Positions 7,889 through 16,345 of a DNA stretch of 64,000 bases are shown piece by piece. The notes under the pieces were generated by a model that worked only from the letters and a program-made list of their open reading frames with translations, did not search any database and was not told the origin of the DNA. Position numbers and translations under genes: made by a program. Within the stretch, counting starts at the first letter, position 1; each line of letters opens with the position of its first letter. The stretch comes from Algoriphagus sp. (lineage in GTDB: Bacteria; Bacteroidota; Bacteroidia; Cytophagales; Cyclobacteriaceae). The stretch lies in contig NZ_JABXIN010000003.1 in the NCBI RefSeq assembly GCF_013373065.1, forward strand, positions 248,001 through 312,000, in the 5' to 3' direction.

Positions 7889-9439
7889 TTATGATCCGGA
7901 TTTTTTAATCCAGCGTACACTCAAATCAGGGTCAGCCATATCAGGGTCCAAAGGAAACATTGGGCGGTTGATTCGTTGATATCCAAGACGCTGCAAGTCT
8001 TGATCTACACCACCGGGAGTCAATGACATGATCCAACCTCCCCGAAGATCATATAGCTCAGGGACTAAGTAGCCGATTTTTACAACCAAAATATCAGTTT
8101 TCCGGGGATTAAGTTGGAGGTCCGTAAAATCCTTTTCGTGATGATAGGGTTTTCGCTTTTCAGTCACAATCACCTTTACCGAACCTACTTGGACCACAAT
8201 TTCCGTTTTTGCATCTGGGTCTCCTTCTTTAATGGCCAAAAGCTTTCCTTCCAATAAGATCGGAGGAGAAAAACGGTCATCGACCATCGCTCCGATAGAG
8301 CCGGAAATTTGATCACCGATTTGGGCTGCTTTTGCTTTTTCTACTAAATCGGGACCTGGAATGGATGCATAAATTAATTCAGGACCATTTTCGGATTTAA
8401 ATTCAGGTCTTTTTAAGATTTCATTCAAAGTCCAAGTGACATCTCCTGCACCGCCTGCCGTTGGGTTGTCTCCCATATCAGAGATCACAAATGGTTTTTC
8501 CTTGCTTTGGAGAGCCATTTCTAAGCTTTCGTCTAAATAGGCTACTGGTGCTACAAACTCAAATTCGTTTCGAACATCCCAAAAACTCTGAGCAAGATAT
8601 TCCGCACTTTCCTTCACTTCCTGCTCATCATCTCCCGTCACCATAACAACCGCATGGTTTCGGGGTTCATCGGCCCAAGCATAACCTATCCAAATCGCTG
8701 CATCGATTACTCCTTCTTTTTTGGTTTGCGGATCTACCTTTTCGTAGAGGGATTTTCCAGGATCAATTCGGGTACTGGTTTTTTCTCCCGGCAATAAAAT
8801 TGGAACAGGGATCCAAGCTTTAAAGGCGGGTTTTCCTTTTCCGGACTCTAAGCGATCCAACAGGTTTTCGACAGCGCGTTGCTTAGACTCCAAGGCGTCC
8901 TCATGGGGCGCCATGCGGTAGCAGGTAATCAAATCCGTATTTTCAGCCAGCCGTTCAGAAACATTTCCATGAAGATCCATGGAGGTGGAGATTAAAGTTT
9001 CCGGGCCAACAATCTCTCGGACTTTGATAATGAAATCTCCTTCAGGGTCATCTAATCCTTCCACGCTCATCGCACCGTGAATGTCAAAAAATAGGCCGTC
9101 ATAGGGTAAGTTTTCACGAAGCATCTCCAAGGTTAAATTGACTAAGGAGTCATAAGCCTCTCGGGTTACCATCCCTCCGGGAATAGCATGGCCGCGTAGG
9201 GTGGGAAACCATTGGGCACGAGCTTTATTCTCAGAACTATCAGACAAGAAAGGGTAGTAACTGAAGATGTCTTGGCCAATTCGTGCTTTAAAGGACTCAG
9301 CTGTTGATCGTGCAGGAGAGAAAGTACTGGACTCGATGGCGAGTCCGGCAATGGCTATTCGGGGAAGTTCTTTTTGTTCAAGTTCACCTTGACAAGAAAA
9401 AATGGTTATTAGGAATACAAGTACAAGAAGATTTCGCAT
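7889..9439 (-). CDS. M81 family metallopeptidase lipoprotein (MlrC-like)
   Basis: 516 residues. A lipoprotein signal peptide (MRNLLVLVFLITIFSCQGE, lipobox cysteine at 16) places it in the periplasm or outer membrane. The MlrC/microcystinase C family is indicated by AIAGLAIESSTFSPA near the start, the zinc-ligand segments LFFDIHGAMSVEG and STSMDLHGNVSE, and MAPHEDALESK. The C-terminal MlrC domain contains ISDMGDNPTAGGAGDVTWTL. Family members are putative zinc amidohydrolases; the natural substrate here is unknown. No co-directional partner is close: comB ends 79 bases upstream and looks like a separate unit. Confidence 0.9.
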   Translation of the reverse strand: MRNLLVLVFLITIFSCQGELEQKELPRIAIAGLAIESSTFSPARSTAESFKARIGQDIFSYYPFLSDSSENKARAQWFPTLRGHAIPGGMVTREAYDSLVNLTLEMLRENLPYDGLFFDIHGAMSVEGLDDPEGDFIIKVREIVGPETLISTSMDLHGNVSERLAENTDLITCYRMAPHEDALESKQRAVENLLDRLESGKGKPAFKAWIPVPILLPGEKTSTRIDPGKSLYEKVDPQTKKEGVIDAAIWIGYAWADEPRNHAVVMVTGDDEQEVKESAEYLAQSFWDVRNEFEFVAPVAYLDESLEMALQSKEKPFVISDMGDNPTAGGAGDVTWTLNEILKRPEFKSENGPELIYASIPGPDLVEKAKAAQIGDQISGSIGAMVDDRFSPPILLEGKLLAIKEGDPDAKTEIVVQVGSVKVIVTEKRKPYHHEKDFTDLQLNPRKTDILVVKIGYLVPELYDLRGGWIMSLTPGGVDQDLQRLGYQRINRPMFPLDPDMADPDLSVRWIKKSGS

Positions 9440-9518
9440 AGGGTAAATTCAGAAGGTTTTGAACTTGAAATTACCCCATTTTTTGGGAAGACTAGTAACC
9501 TTAATTCAAAAGATAAAA

Positions 9519-10229
9519 TTAAAAATTCATGCCTTTTAAAACATCACCTTCAACTTTTCCGACCATTTCATAAAGATCAAAAGTCAAGCAGAAATCAATG
9601 TCTTTCTCGATCCCTTGATTTTGAAGGCGTTTCGCATGGGAAGCTTTGCTTAGGTAATTTTTAATTTGGTGGCCTTCTTTTTCAAAAAGGGTTTTCATGG
9701 CTAAGGCTCCATCATCATCGCTGGAGTGGGTTTTTTCAAGTGACTTGGCCAAAGCTCCAGCATAGAGCGAATCTTCTAAATTGAATCTCCCTTTCCAGCC
9801 CGCACAATGTATGAGTACGTCTTTTTGCTGGGATTGAATGTATCGAATGGTAGCAGATAAATTAGGGAAAGCTCCGATCAGGATTTCATCAGCATCTTGT
9901 GATTTGGAGATGGCTAATGTTCCGTTGGTAGTGGTCATAGCCAGTTTTTTTCCTTCATGGTATTCTTCCAAAAAGGCAACGGGAGAATTTCCCAAATCGA
10001 AACCTTCAACAGTTTTACCATTTCGCTCTCCGGCAATTAGATAGCCTTTTTCACGCATGGCTCGACAGCTTTCCAAATCCGCAAAGGTTTGAATTTCTTC
10101 AATTCCATTTGCCAATGCAGCAATCATGGTAGAGGTTGCTCTAAATATATCAACAACCACCACGATTTTCCCTTTCAGGTCGTGCAGGTGGATCAAATCA
10201 GGACTAAAGCAAACTTCTAATTGATTCAT
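9519..10229 (-). CDS. comB: ComB-family 2-phosphosulfolactate phosphatase
   Basis: 236 residues matching ComB, which removes phosphate from 2-phosphosulfolactate to give sulfolactate. Motifs are [20 protein letters not shown] near residues 24-43, [20 protein letters not shown], and [12 protein letters not shown]. In methanogens this is a coenzyme M step; bacterial copies are common and their role is less clear. No comA or comC is visible here. The ATG (10229) overlaps the gcvT stop in an ATGA junction, so the two are translationally coupled. Confidence 0.9.
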   Translation of the reverse strand: MNQLEVCFSPDLIHLHDLKGKIVVVVDIFRATSTMIAALANGIEEIQTFADLESCRAMREKGYLIAGERNGKTVEGFDLGNSPVAFLEEYHEGKKLAMTTTNGTLAISKSQDADEILIGAFPNLSATIRYIQSQQKDVLIHCAGWKGRFNLEDSLYAGALAKSLEKTHSSDDDGALAMKTLFEKEGHQIKNYLSKASHAKRLQNQGIEKDIDFCLTFDLYEMVGKVEGDVLKGMNF

Positions 10230-11320
10230 CCCTTGTAAAGCGGTAGTTTTTCTACCTGAGCTTTCAGATTCTTATTTCGAACTTGGATGTAAATTTCGGA
10301 ACCGGGTTTACTGAATTCAGTTTTGACATATCCCAAGCCAATTCCTACTTCCATGGAAGGGGACATAGTTCCACTCGTTACTTCGCCGATTAGGTTTCCT
10401 TCTGAGTCAACAATTGGATAATGCCCTCTTGGAATACCTCGTTCCTGCATCACAAAACCTACAAGTTTTCGGGTAACTCCCGCTTCTTTTTGAGCTTTTA
10501 GGGCTTCGGAATTAATGAAATCCTTGGTGAATTTGGTGATCCATCCCAAGCCTGCTTCGATGGGCGAGGTGGTGTCATCAATATCATTTCCGTAGAGGCA
10601 ATAGCCCATTTCTAGGCGAAGTGTATCTCTCGCACCCAATCCGATGGGTTTGATGTCAAAGTCTTTTCCAGCTTCAAAAATCGCCCTCCAAACTTTCTCT
10701 GCATCTTCATTTTTTACATAAATCTCAAATCCTCCAGCCCCAGTGTAGCCTGTTCCAGAAATAATGACATCTGAAACACCTGCAAATTCACCTACTGTAA
10801 AATGATAAAACTTCACCTCGGAAAGATTTATCGGGGTAAGAGATTGAACGGCTTCAATAGCTTTTGGGCCTTGAACCGCAAAAAGGGAGATTTCGTCCGA
10901 AATATTCTTGAGCTTTGCGCCCATGGTATTATGCTGATTGATCCAATTCCAATCTTTTTCAATATTGGAAGCATTGACAACGAGCATATATTTTTCATCT
11001 GCAAACTTGTACACAATCAAGTCATCTACGATGCCTCCATGCTCATTGGGGAAGCAGGAATATTGTGCCTGTCCGTCTACTAATTTGGAAGCGTCATTGG
11101 AAGTGACTTTTTGGATTAATTCCAAAGCATGAGGTCCTTCCACCATAAATTCTCCCATGTGGGACACATCAAATACCCCAACTCCTTGACGGACACATTG
11201 ATGCTCCTCTTTATCAGAACTATAGCGTACTGGCATATTAAAACCTGCAAAAGGAACCATTTTGCCTCCTAGTGCTTCGTGTAATTCGTTGAGTTGGATT
11301 TTTTTAACTGCTTCTTCCAT
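10226..11320 (-). CDS. gcvT: Aminomethyltransferase, glycine cleavage T protein
   Basis: 364 residues, the normal GcvT length. It transfers the methylene group from aminomethylated H protein to tetrahydrofolate, releasing ammonia. Seen: [13 protein letters not shown] at the start, [16 protein letters not shown], the folate-site region [15 protein letters not shown], and [20 protein letters not shown], which is close to diagnostic. The C-terminal barrel contains [12 protein letters not shown]. gcvH and gcvP are not in the window. The next gene, comB, overlaps its stop by four bases. A TACCTTTG -7-like box lies 20 bases upstream. Confidence 0.97.
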   Translation of the reverse strand: MEEAVKKIQLNELHEALGGKMVPFAGFNMPVRYSSDKEEHQCVRQGVGVFDVSHMGEFMVEGPHALELIQKVTSNDASKLVDGQAQYSCFPNEHGGIVDDLIVYKFADEKYMLVVNASNIEKDWNWINQHNTMGAKLKNISDEISLFAVQGPKAIEAVQSLTPINLSEVKFYHFTVGEFAGVSDVIISGTGYTGAGGFEIYVKNEDAEKVWRAIFEAGKDFDIKPIGLGARDTLRLEMGYCLYGNDIDDTTSPIEAGLGWITKFTKDFINSEALKAQKEAGVTRKLVGFVMQERGIPRGHYPIVDSEGNLIGEVTSGTMSPSMEVGIGLGYVKTEFSKPGSEIYIQVRNKNLKAQVEKLPLYKG

Positions 11321-11339
11321 GGTTGACTTGATTTGTCGC

Positions 11340-11347
11340 CAAAGGTA
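11340..11347 (-). promoter_or_regulatory. Putative -7 box of the gcvT-comB promoter
   Basis: On the minus strand the sequence TACCTTTG matches the Bacteroidota -7 consensus TAnnTTTG exactly, 20 bases upstream of the gcvT ATG. I see no convincing TTTG at 19-21 bases further upstream, so this is a half-match only. It is consistent with the terminator of the upstream iscA-like gene lying about 85 bases further upstream. Confidence 0.35.
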
Positions 11348-11431
11348 AGGATTGAGAGGGATTTTGAGGAAAGGAATTTATACAAAAATAGAAGTGAAGA
11401 GGAAAAGGATTTAGATTTGTTTTTATTCCAT

Positions 11432-11459
11432 AAAAAAAGCAACCCAAAGGTTGCTTTCA
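11432..11459 (-). terminator. Rho-independent terminator after the IscA-like gene
   Basis: AAAGCAACC (11438-11446), loop CAAA, GGTTGCTTT (11451-11459) form a 9-bp hairpin. Reading on the minus strand it is followed by a run of seven T residues. It lies 17 bases beyond the iscA-like stop and separates that gene from gcvT. Confidence 0.85.
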
Positions 11460-11476
11460 AATGGTGCAGAAATTTG

Positions 11477-11803
11477 TCAAACGGAGAAACTCTCCCCGCA
11501 TCCGCAAGTTCGGCTTGCATTGGGGTTGATGAATTGAAATCCTTTCCCGTTAAGTCCATCACTGAACTCCAAGGTAGTACCCGCCAAATAGAGTAGGCTT
11601 TTTCGATCTACGATGATTTTGATTCCCTTGTCTTCGAAAACATGGTCGGTTTCAGTCGTTTGCGCATCAAAATTCAAGTCGTACATTAAACCTGAGCAAC
11701 CGCCACCTTTTACCGATACTCGGATGTTTTCATTGTCAGTGCGGCCTTCCTCTTTTTTCAATTCCAAAATTCGCTCTTTAGCCTTATCAGATACGATGAT
11801 CAT
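11477..11803 (-). CDS. A-type iron-sulfur carrier (IscA/ErpA/SufA)
   Basis: 108 residues with all three cluster-ligand cysteines: Cys36 in VKGGGCSGLMYD, and Cys100 and Cys102 in the C-terminal SRTCGCGESFSV. It would accept 2Fe-2S or 4Fe-4S clusters and hand them to apoproteins. Other family features are IIVDRKSLLYLAGTTLEFSD and GKGFQFINPNA. It is monocistronic here, with its own terminator downstream; the divergent methylmalonyl-CoA epimerase gene starts 92 bases away. Compare the cysteine-poor relative at 413-727. Subfamily (IscA, SufA or ErpA) cannot be settled from motifs alone. Confidence 0.94.
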   Translation of the reverse strand: MIIVSDKAKERILELKKEEGRTDNENIRVSVKGGGCSGLMYDLNFDAQTTETDHVFEDKGIKIIVDRKSLLYLAGTTLEFSDGLNGKGFQFINPNASRTCGCGESFSV

Positions 11804-11895
11804 ATATTCTTAACTTTACGTCTTCCAATTTTATTTAGCAGGGTAAACACAGCCTTTTACTAAATAATTCAATTACAAATATAAGAATTATCAAG

Positions 11896-12297
11896 ATGAG
11901 AAAAATTGAGCATATCGGGATAGCGGTGGCGGATTTAGAAAAGTCCAATGAACTCTTTGCCAGGTTGTTTGGAAAAGATGCCTACAAATCCGAAAAAGTG
12001 GAAGGAGAAGGGGTAGAAACTTCCTTTTTTCAGGTTGGAGAAACAAAGGTGGAATTACTCCAAGCTACTCGGTCTGATAGTCCGATTGCGAAATATTTGG
12101 AAAAGAAAAACGAAGGCATCCATCACATTGCTTTTGATGTGGCCGATATACATGCGGAGGTTCATCGTTTGAAGGAAGCTGGTTTTGAAATTCTAAACGA
12201 AACGCCCAAAGAAGGAGCAGATAATAAATTAGTGGTATTTTTGCATCCACGAAGTACTAATGGGGTTTTGGTGGAGTTGTGTCAGGAGAAGCGTTAA
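11896..12297 (+). CDS. mce: Methylmalonyl-CoA epimerase
   Basis: 133 residues with the vicinal-oxygen-chelate fold. It interconverts (R)- and (S)-methylmalonyl-CoA in propionate metabolism and needs a divalent metal. Seen: KIEHIGIAVADLEKSNELF with the first metal His, the glutamate-containing TKVELLQATRSDSPIAKYL, the second metal His in GIHHIAFDVADI, and the closing NGVLVELCQ with the metal Glu. These match the family well. The mutase genes are not in the window. The gene stands alone, divergent from the IscA-like gene. Confidence 0.95.
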   Translation: MRKIEHIGIAVADLEKSNELFARLFGKDAYKSEKVEGEGVETSFFQVGETKVELLQATRSDSPIAKYLEKKNEGIHHIAFDVADIHAEVHRLKEAGFEILNETPKEGADNKLVVFLHPRSTNGVLVELCQEKR

Positions 12298-12413
12298 AAT
12301 AAATTGTAAGCAGTAAATCCTAAGTTGTATAAATAGTCCATTACTCTTTAGTGATAGTACATTGACTTTCTTTGTCTTGGTACTTTGGACTTTTTACATC
12401 ATACAAGAATATT

Positions 12414-13442
12414 ATGTCAGAAAAACGTACAGAAATAAGTGAATTGGGTGAGTTTGGGCTCATTGATCATTTGAATGAAAAGGTCCAGCTAAAAAATTCT
12501 TCTACACTAAAAGGAATTGGTGATGACGCGGCTGTAATCGATGCTGGGGATCATGTGAAAGTAGTTACTACCGATTTACTTTTAGAAGGGGTTCACTTTG
12601 ATTTGGCCTATGCGCCACTTCCCCATGTCGGTTTCAAGGCTGTAGCCGCGAATGTTTCAGACATTGCCGCTATGAATGCCATTCCTAAGCAAATCACAGT
12701 GAGCATTGCGCTATCCAATCGTTTTTCTGTGGAGGCTGTAGATGCACTTTACTCCGGTATAAATGCTGCCTGTGAGCACTATGGTGTAGATCTAGTAGGA
12801 GGGGATACTACGGCTTCCCGAGGCGGATTGATTATTTCGGTTACTGCTATCGGTGAAGCTCAAAAGGAACAAGTTGCCTATCGAAGTGGCGCGAAAGTCA
12901 ATGATATTCTCTGTGTGACAGGAGACTTAGGCGGGGCTTTGATTGGACTTCAGGTTTTGGAAAGAGAGAAGCAAGTATATCTAGCCAATCCCGACATGAA
13001 GCCTGACTTGGAAAAATATGCCATAGTAAGTGGACGTCAGCTGAAGCCAGATGCACGAATGGATATTATTCATGAATTCCGGGAATTAGGTGTGGTTCCA
13101 ACATCCATGATGGATGTTTCGGATGGGTTGGCATCGGAGATTTTCCATATCTGCAAAGCTTCAGGAGTTGGTGCCATTATTTATGAGGATAAACTTCCGA
13201 TTGATAAACAGACCTTTGATACAGCAGTAGAATTGAATATTGATCCCATCACTTGTGTACTGAATGGAGGTGAGGATTACGAGTTGTTATTTACAATAGA
13301 TCAGAAGGATTTTCCAAAACTGGAAAAGCATCCCGATATTCATTTCATTGGACATATTACCAAGTCTGAGGAAGGAAAATATTTGGTTACAAAAAGTGGA
13401 ACAGCCGTTCAGCTCAAAGCGCAAGGCTGGCAGCATTTTTAA
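12414..13442 (+). CDS. thiL: Thiamine-monophosphate kinase
   Basis: About 342 residues. ThiL phosphorylates thiamine monophosphate to thiamine diphosphate using ATP. Motifs in order: LIDHLNEKVQ, the glycine-aspartate metal site GIGDDAAVIDAGD, VTTDLLLEGVHFDL, AANVSDIAAMNAIPKQITVS, GVDLVGGDTTAS, MMDVSDGLASEI and LNGGEDYELLFTID. All are typical. ATG at 12414 (MSEKRTEISELGEFG) is preferred over an upstream frame extension at 12372, which is not conserved in character. It is convergent with the molybdopterin oxidoreductase gene, separated by a strong hairpin. Confidence 0.96.
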   Translation: MSEKRTEISELGEFGLIDHLNEKVQLKNSSTLKGIGDDAAVIDAGDHVKVVTTDLLLEGVHFDLAYAPLPHVGFKAVAANVSDIAAMNAIPKQITVSIALSNRFSVEAVDALYSGINAACEHYGVDLVGGDTTASRGGLIISVTAIGEAQKEQVAYRSGAKVNDILCVTGDLGGALIGLQVLEREKQVYLANPDMKPDLEKYAIVSGRQLKPDARMDIIHEFRELGVVPTSMMDVSDGLASEIFHICKASGVGAIIYEDKLPIDKQTFDTAVELNIDPITCVLNGGEDYELLFTIDQKDFPKLEKHPDIHFIGHITKSEEGKYLVTKSGTAVQLKAQGWQHF

Positions 13443-13445
13443 AAA

Positions 13446-13483
13446 CAAATCCCCTGAGAAATGATCTTCAGGGGATTTTTTTA
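13446..13483. terminator. Bidirectional terminator between thiL and the molybdopterin subunit gene
   Basis: AAATCCCCTGA (13447-13457) pairs perfectly with TCAGGGGATTT (13468-13478), an 11-bp GC-cored stem with a 10-base loop. Seven T residues follow on the plus strand and an A-rich tract precedes it, so it can terminate both convergent genes. Confidence 0.88.
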
Positions 13484-13511
13484 TCCGAACTGTAAGTTTG
13501 TAATTTAAAAC

Positions 13512-15773
13512 TTACATTCTCAAATTCCCCATTTCTAATTGAGGTGCAAAGGGTTGCTCATAGTAGCGTTTCCCTGTTGCTTTGTAGAGTGAATTTGCCA
13601 AAGCTGCAAAAACAGGAGGGAATAGCGGTTCACCCAATCCTGTTGGATTCTCAGTAGATTCCACAAAATGAACCTCAATTTTCTTCGGAGCTTCTTTTTG
13701 TCGAATCATCCGATAGGTGTCGAAATTTGTTTTTGTTGGGGCTCCATTGTTAAATGCTAATTCTCCAAAGAAAGCATTTCCGATACCGTCCACAATTGCA
13801 CCTTCCCCCATATTGGCGGCAGAATCCGGATTGATAACAATGCCACAATCAACGGCTGCATACACCGATTCTACCACTGGCTTATTGTCTTTGATGACTG
13901 TATCCACAACCTCTGCTACATAGGAATTATGACAGAAATAAGCAGAAACGCCTCGATGAACATTGGACTGGGCCTGATTCCAGTTAGATTTTTCCTTGAC
14001 TAATTGCAAAACGCCTGCATAGCGTTTTGGATCATAGTCATTATTGGTGCCAACAGGGTCTGTTTCAGCCCGTTTAAGTAGTTCTAATCTGAAATCAATC
14101 GGATCTTTTTCCATTTCTTCTGCTAATTCATCCAAGAAGCTTTGCTCAGCTCCTGCGATAAAGTTGGACCGTGGAGCCCGGAAAGCACCTATCGTTATGT
14201 TTGATGGAATATCCCAACTTTCGGCTAAGTAATGATCTAAAGCCCCTGCAGGGAAGCGATTTGCATGGAGAGGAGACTCAGGGATTCCACCTGCCTTCAC
14301 ATGCAGCGCTAAAAGGTTGTTGTTTTCATCCAAAGCTGCGCGGTAAGTAGCCGAATAGGTTGGGCGGTAGACACCTGCAGACAAATCATCTTCTCTGGTA
14401 TAAACCATCTTCACCGGAGCCTGAATTTTTTGAGAAATCAAAGCAGCCTCCACCATGTGATGACTATAGGCTCTTCTTCCGAATCCTCCACCCATTCGAG
14501 CAAGATTGATTTGAATATTTTCTCGAGGAATTCCTAAACTACTTGATAAGGTTCCCATGATAAACTCTGGAGCCTGGGTTGGACCATAAATAACTGCTTT
14601 ATTGCCTTTTACATCCGCAAAGCAGTTCATGGGTTCCATGGTGTTGTGGGCCAAGAAGGGAGCGGAGTATGTTCGTTCGATTACCTTGGCGGCTTTTTTG
14701 AACATGCCTTCCGGGTCTCCATCTTTTCGCACTACAGTTCCCGGATTTTTAATGAATTCAGCCATTCTAGATTTGTGACTAGAAGTATTTTCTAGTCCAG
14801 AAGGGACAGTTACATCCATACTATTACCTCCGAATCCAGCCATTTTAAATTTGGTTTCCGGAGCTTTCTCCCATTCTGCCACTAAATTCTTTTTCGCCTG
14901 CATGACTTCCCAGGTGGAATTTCCCACAATGGCTACGATTTCGGGGAAGGTGGTTGTGTCGAAAAAGTTTTGGACATAATCATCCTTGAAAACATTGATT
15001 GAAAATACATCCTGAATACCCGGCATCCCCATCACAGAATTTTTATCAAAGGATTTCAAGCGCATACCAAAAGCCGGAGGGTGAACAATAGCAGCATATT
15101 TCATTCCTTCAACCTTATGATCGATCGCGAAAAGGGGCTTTCCAGATACGATTTTCTGTCCATCCACATTCCTTTTGGAATGACCGATGATTTTGAAATC
15201 GGAAATGTCTTTCAATTCCACTTCTTCAGGAATCTCCAATGTAGCGGCTAAGGATGCCATTTCTCCGTAGTGAGCTTTCTTGCCACTGGCTTTATGTTCC
15301 AGAATTCCGGCTGAAGTGGTGATCTCATTTGCGGGGACATTCCAGCTTTGCGCAGCAGCTGCTACCAACATGGCTCTTGCAGTTGCTCCTGCAGTTCGTA
15401 AAGGAGTCCACCCTTGTCTAATACCCTGACTACCACCTGTAAATTGCCGATCAAATCGTTCTGGATAAAAATCAGCTTGCTCTACCCACACATTTTTCCA
15501 ATCTGTATCAAGTTCTTCTGCCAAGATCATCGGCATGGAAGTTTTGACATTAGATCCGAATTCAGGATTTGGAGAGTAAAGGGTCACAGCTCCATTTTCC
15601 CCGATTTTTATATAGCTATTCAATTCAAACCATTCCTTTGGCAATCCCAATTCTTCTTCAGGAGTTGGCTTACAACCAGCCAACCAGCTAAAACTGAGCA
15701 TCATGCCGCCACTCGCAAGTGCGGAAACCCTCAAAAATGATCTTCGGTCGAGTTTCGTGTTAACTTTCGTCAT
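13512..15773 (-). CDS. Molybdopterin-binding oxidoreductase large subunit (IorB-like), copy 2
   Basis: 753 residues. A twin-arginine leader (DRRSFLRVSALASGGMMLSF) ends near a cysteine (LAGC), so the protein is exported folded with its cofactor. It belongs to the xanthine oxidase/isoquinoline 1-oxidoreductase beta group. Features include the molybdopterin-contact loop RMGGGFGRRAYSHH (about 427), GAFRAPRSNFIAGAEQSFLD, and the C-terminal catalytic-Glu motif PTGLGEPLFPPVFAALANSL. It hydroxylates an unknown aldehyde or N-heterocycle. The 2Fe-2S subunit gene is 12 bases upstream in the same transcript, and a close paralog sits on its other side. Confidence 0.92.
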   Translation of the reverse strand: MTKVNTKLDRRSFLRVSALASGGMMLSFSWLAGCKPTPEEELGLPKEWFELNSYIKIGENGAVTLYSPNPEFGSNVKTSMPMILAEELDTDWKNVWVEQADFYPERFDRQFTGGSQGIRQGWTPLRTAGATARAMLVAAAAQSWNVPANEITTSAGILEHKASGKKAHYGEMASLAATLEIPEEVELKDISDFKIIGHSKRNVDGQKIVSGKPLFAIDHKVEGMKYAAIVHPPAFGMRLKSFDKNSVMGMPGIQDVFSINVFKDDYVQNFFDTTTFPEIVAIVGNSTWEVMQAKKNLVAEWEKAPETKFKMAGFGGNSMDVTVPSGLENTSSHKSRMAEFIKNPGTVVRKDGDPEGMFKKAAKVIERTYSAPFLAHNTMEPMNCFADVKGNKAVIYGPTQAPEFIMGTLSSSLGIPRENIQINLARMGGGFGRRAYSHHMVEAALISQKIQAPVKMVYTREDDLSAGVYRPTYSATYRAALDENNNLLALHVKAGGIPESPLHANRFPAGALDHYLAESWDIPSNITIGAFRAPRSNFIAGAEQSFLDELAEEMEKDPIDFRLELLKRAETDPVGTNNDYDPKRYAGVLQLVKEKSNWNQAQSNVHRGVSAYFCHNSYVAEVVDTVIKDNKPVVESVYAAVDCGIVINPDSAANMGEGAIVDGIGNAFFGELAFNNGAPTKTNFDTYRMIRQKEAPKKIEVHFVESTENPTGLGEPLFPPVFAALANSLYKATGKRYYEQPFAPQLEMGNLRM

Positions 15774-15785
15774 GGTTGAAAGGGT

Positions 15786-16244
15786 TTAAAGTTTTTGTGC
15801 TGCAGTTTTTACCGCTGCTTTGATTCGTAGATAAGTGCCACAACGGCAAATATTCCCATTCATGGCATTTTCAATTTCCTCATCACTTGGATTTGGATTT
15901 TGCTGAAGCAAGGCTGCCGCTGTCATGATTTGTCCTGCTTGGCAATACCCACATTGAGGGACATCATGTTCCATCCAGGCTTGCTGAACAGGATGATCTC
16001 CATTTTCTGAAAGACCTTCAATGGTAGTGATTTGTGCACCTTCCGTAGCTGAAACAGGAAGCTGACAGGAGCGAACTGCAGTTCCGTTTAGATGAATGGT
16101 GCAAGCACCACATTGAGCGATACCGCAGCCAAACTTGGTTCCTACGAGATCCAAATGATCTCGCAATACCCAAAGAAGTGGCGTAGAAGGATCCACATCT
16201 ACCTGTTGGGTTTTTCCATTGATATTGAGGTTGAATTGAGCCAT
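15786..16244 (-). CDS. 2Fe-2S subunit of molybdenum hydroxylase (IorA-like)
   Basis: 152 residues with both ferredoxin-type clusters of the xanthine oxidase small subunit. The plant-type cluster is ligated by Cys40, Cys45, Cys48 and Cys60 ([14 protein letters not shown] and SCQLP). The second cluster is ligated by Cys98, Cys101, Cys133 and Cys135 ([20 protein letters not shown]). It passes electrons from the molybdenum site to an outside acceptor. It has no signal peptide and is expected to travel with the Tat-exported large subunit. It is the only small subunit between two large-subunit genes, so it probably serves both. Confidence 0.96.
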   Translation of the reverse strand: MAQFNLNINGKTQQVDVDPSTPLLWVLRDHLDLVGTKFGCGIAQCGACTIHLNGTAVRSCQLPVSATEGAQITTIEGLSENGDHPVQQAWMEHDVPQCGYCQAGQIMTAAALLQQNPNPSDEEIENAMNGNICRCGTYLRIKAAVKTAAQKL

Positions 16245-16345
16245 AGTATTTTCAATTAAGTCTTAAATATAATTATCCCTAGCAGGGAAAACCTTACGAT
16301 ATTCAAACTGAAATTATTATAAATCAAGCGAATAAGCTATTCATT

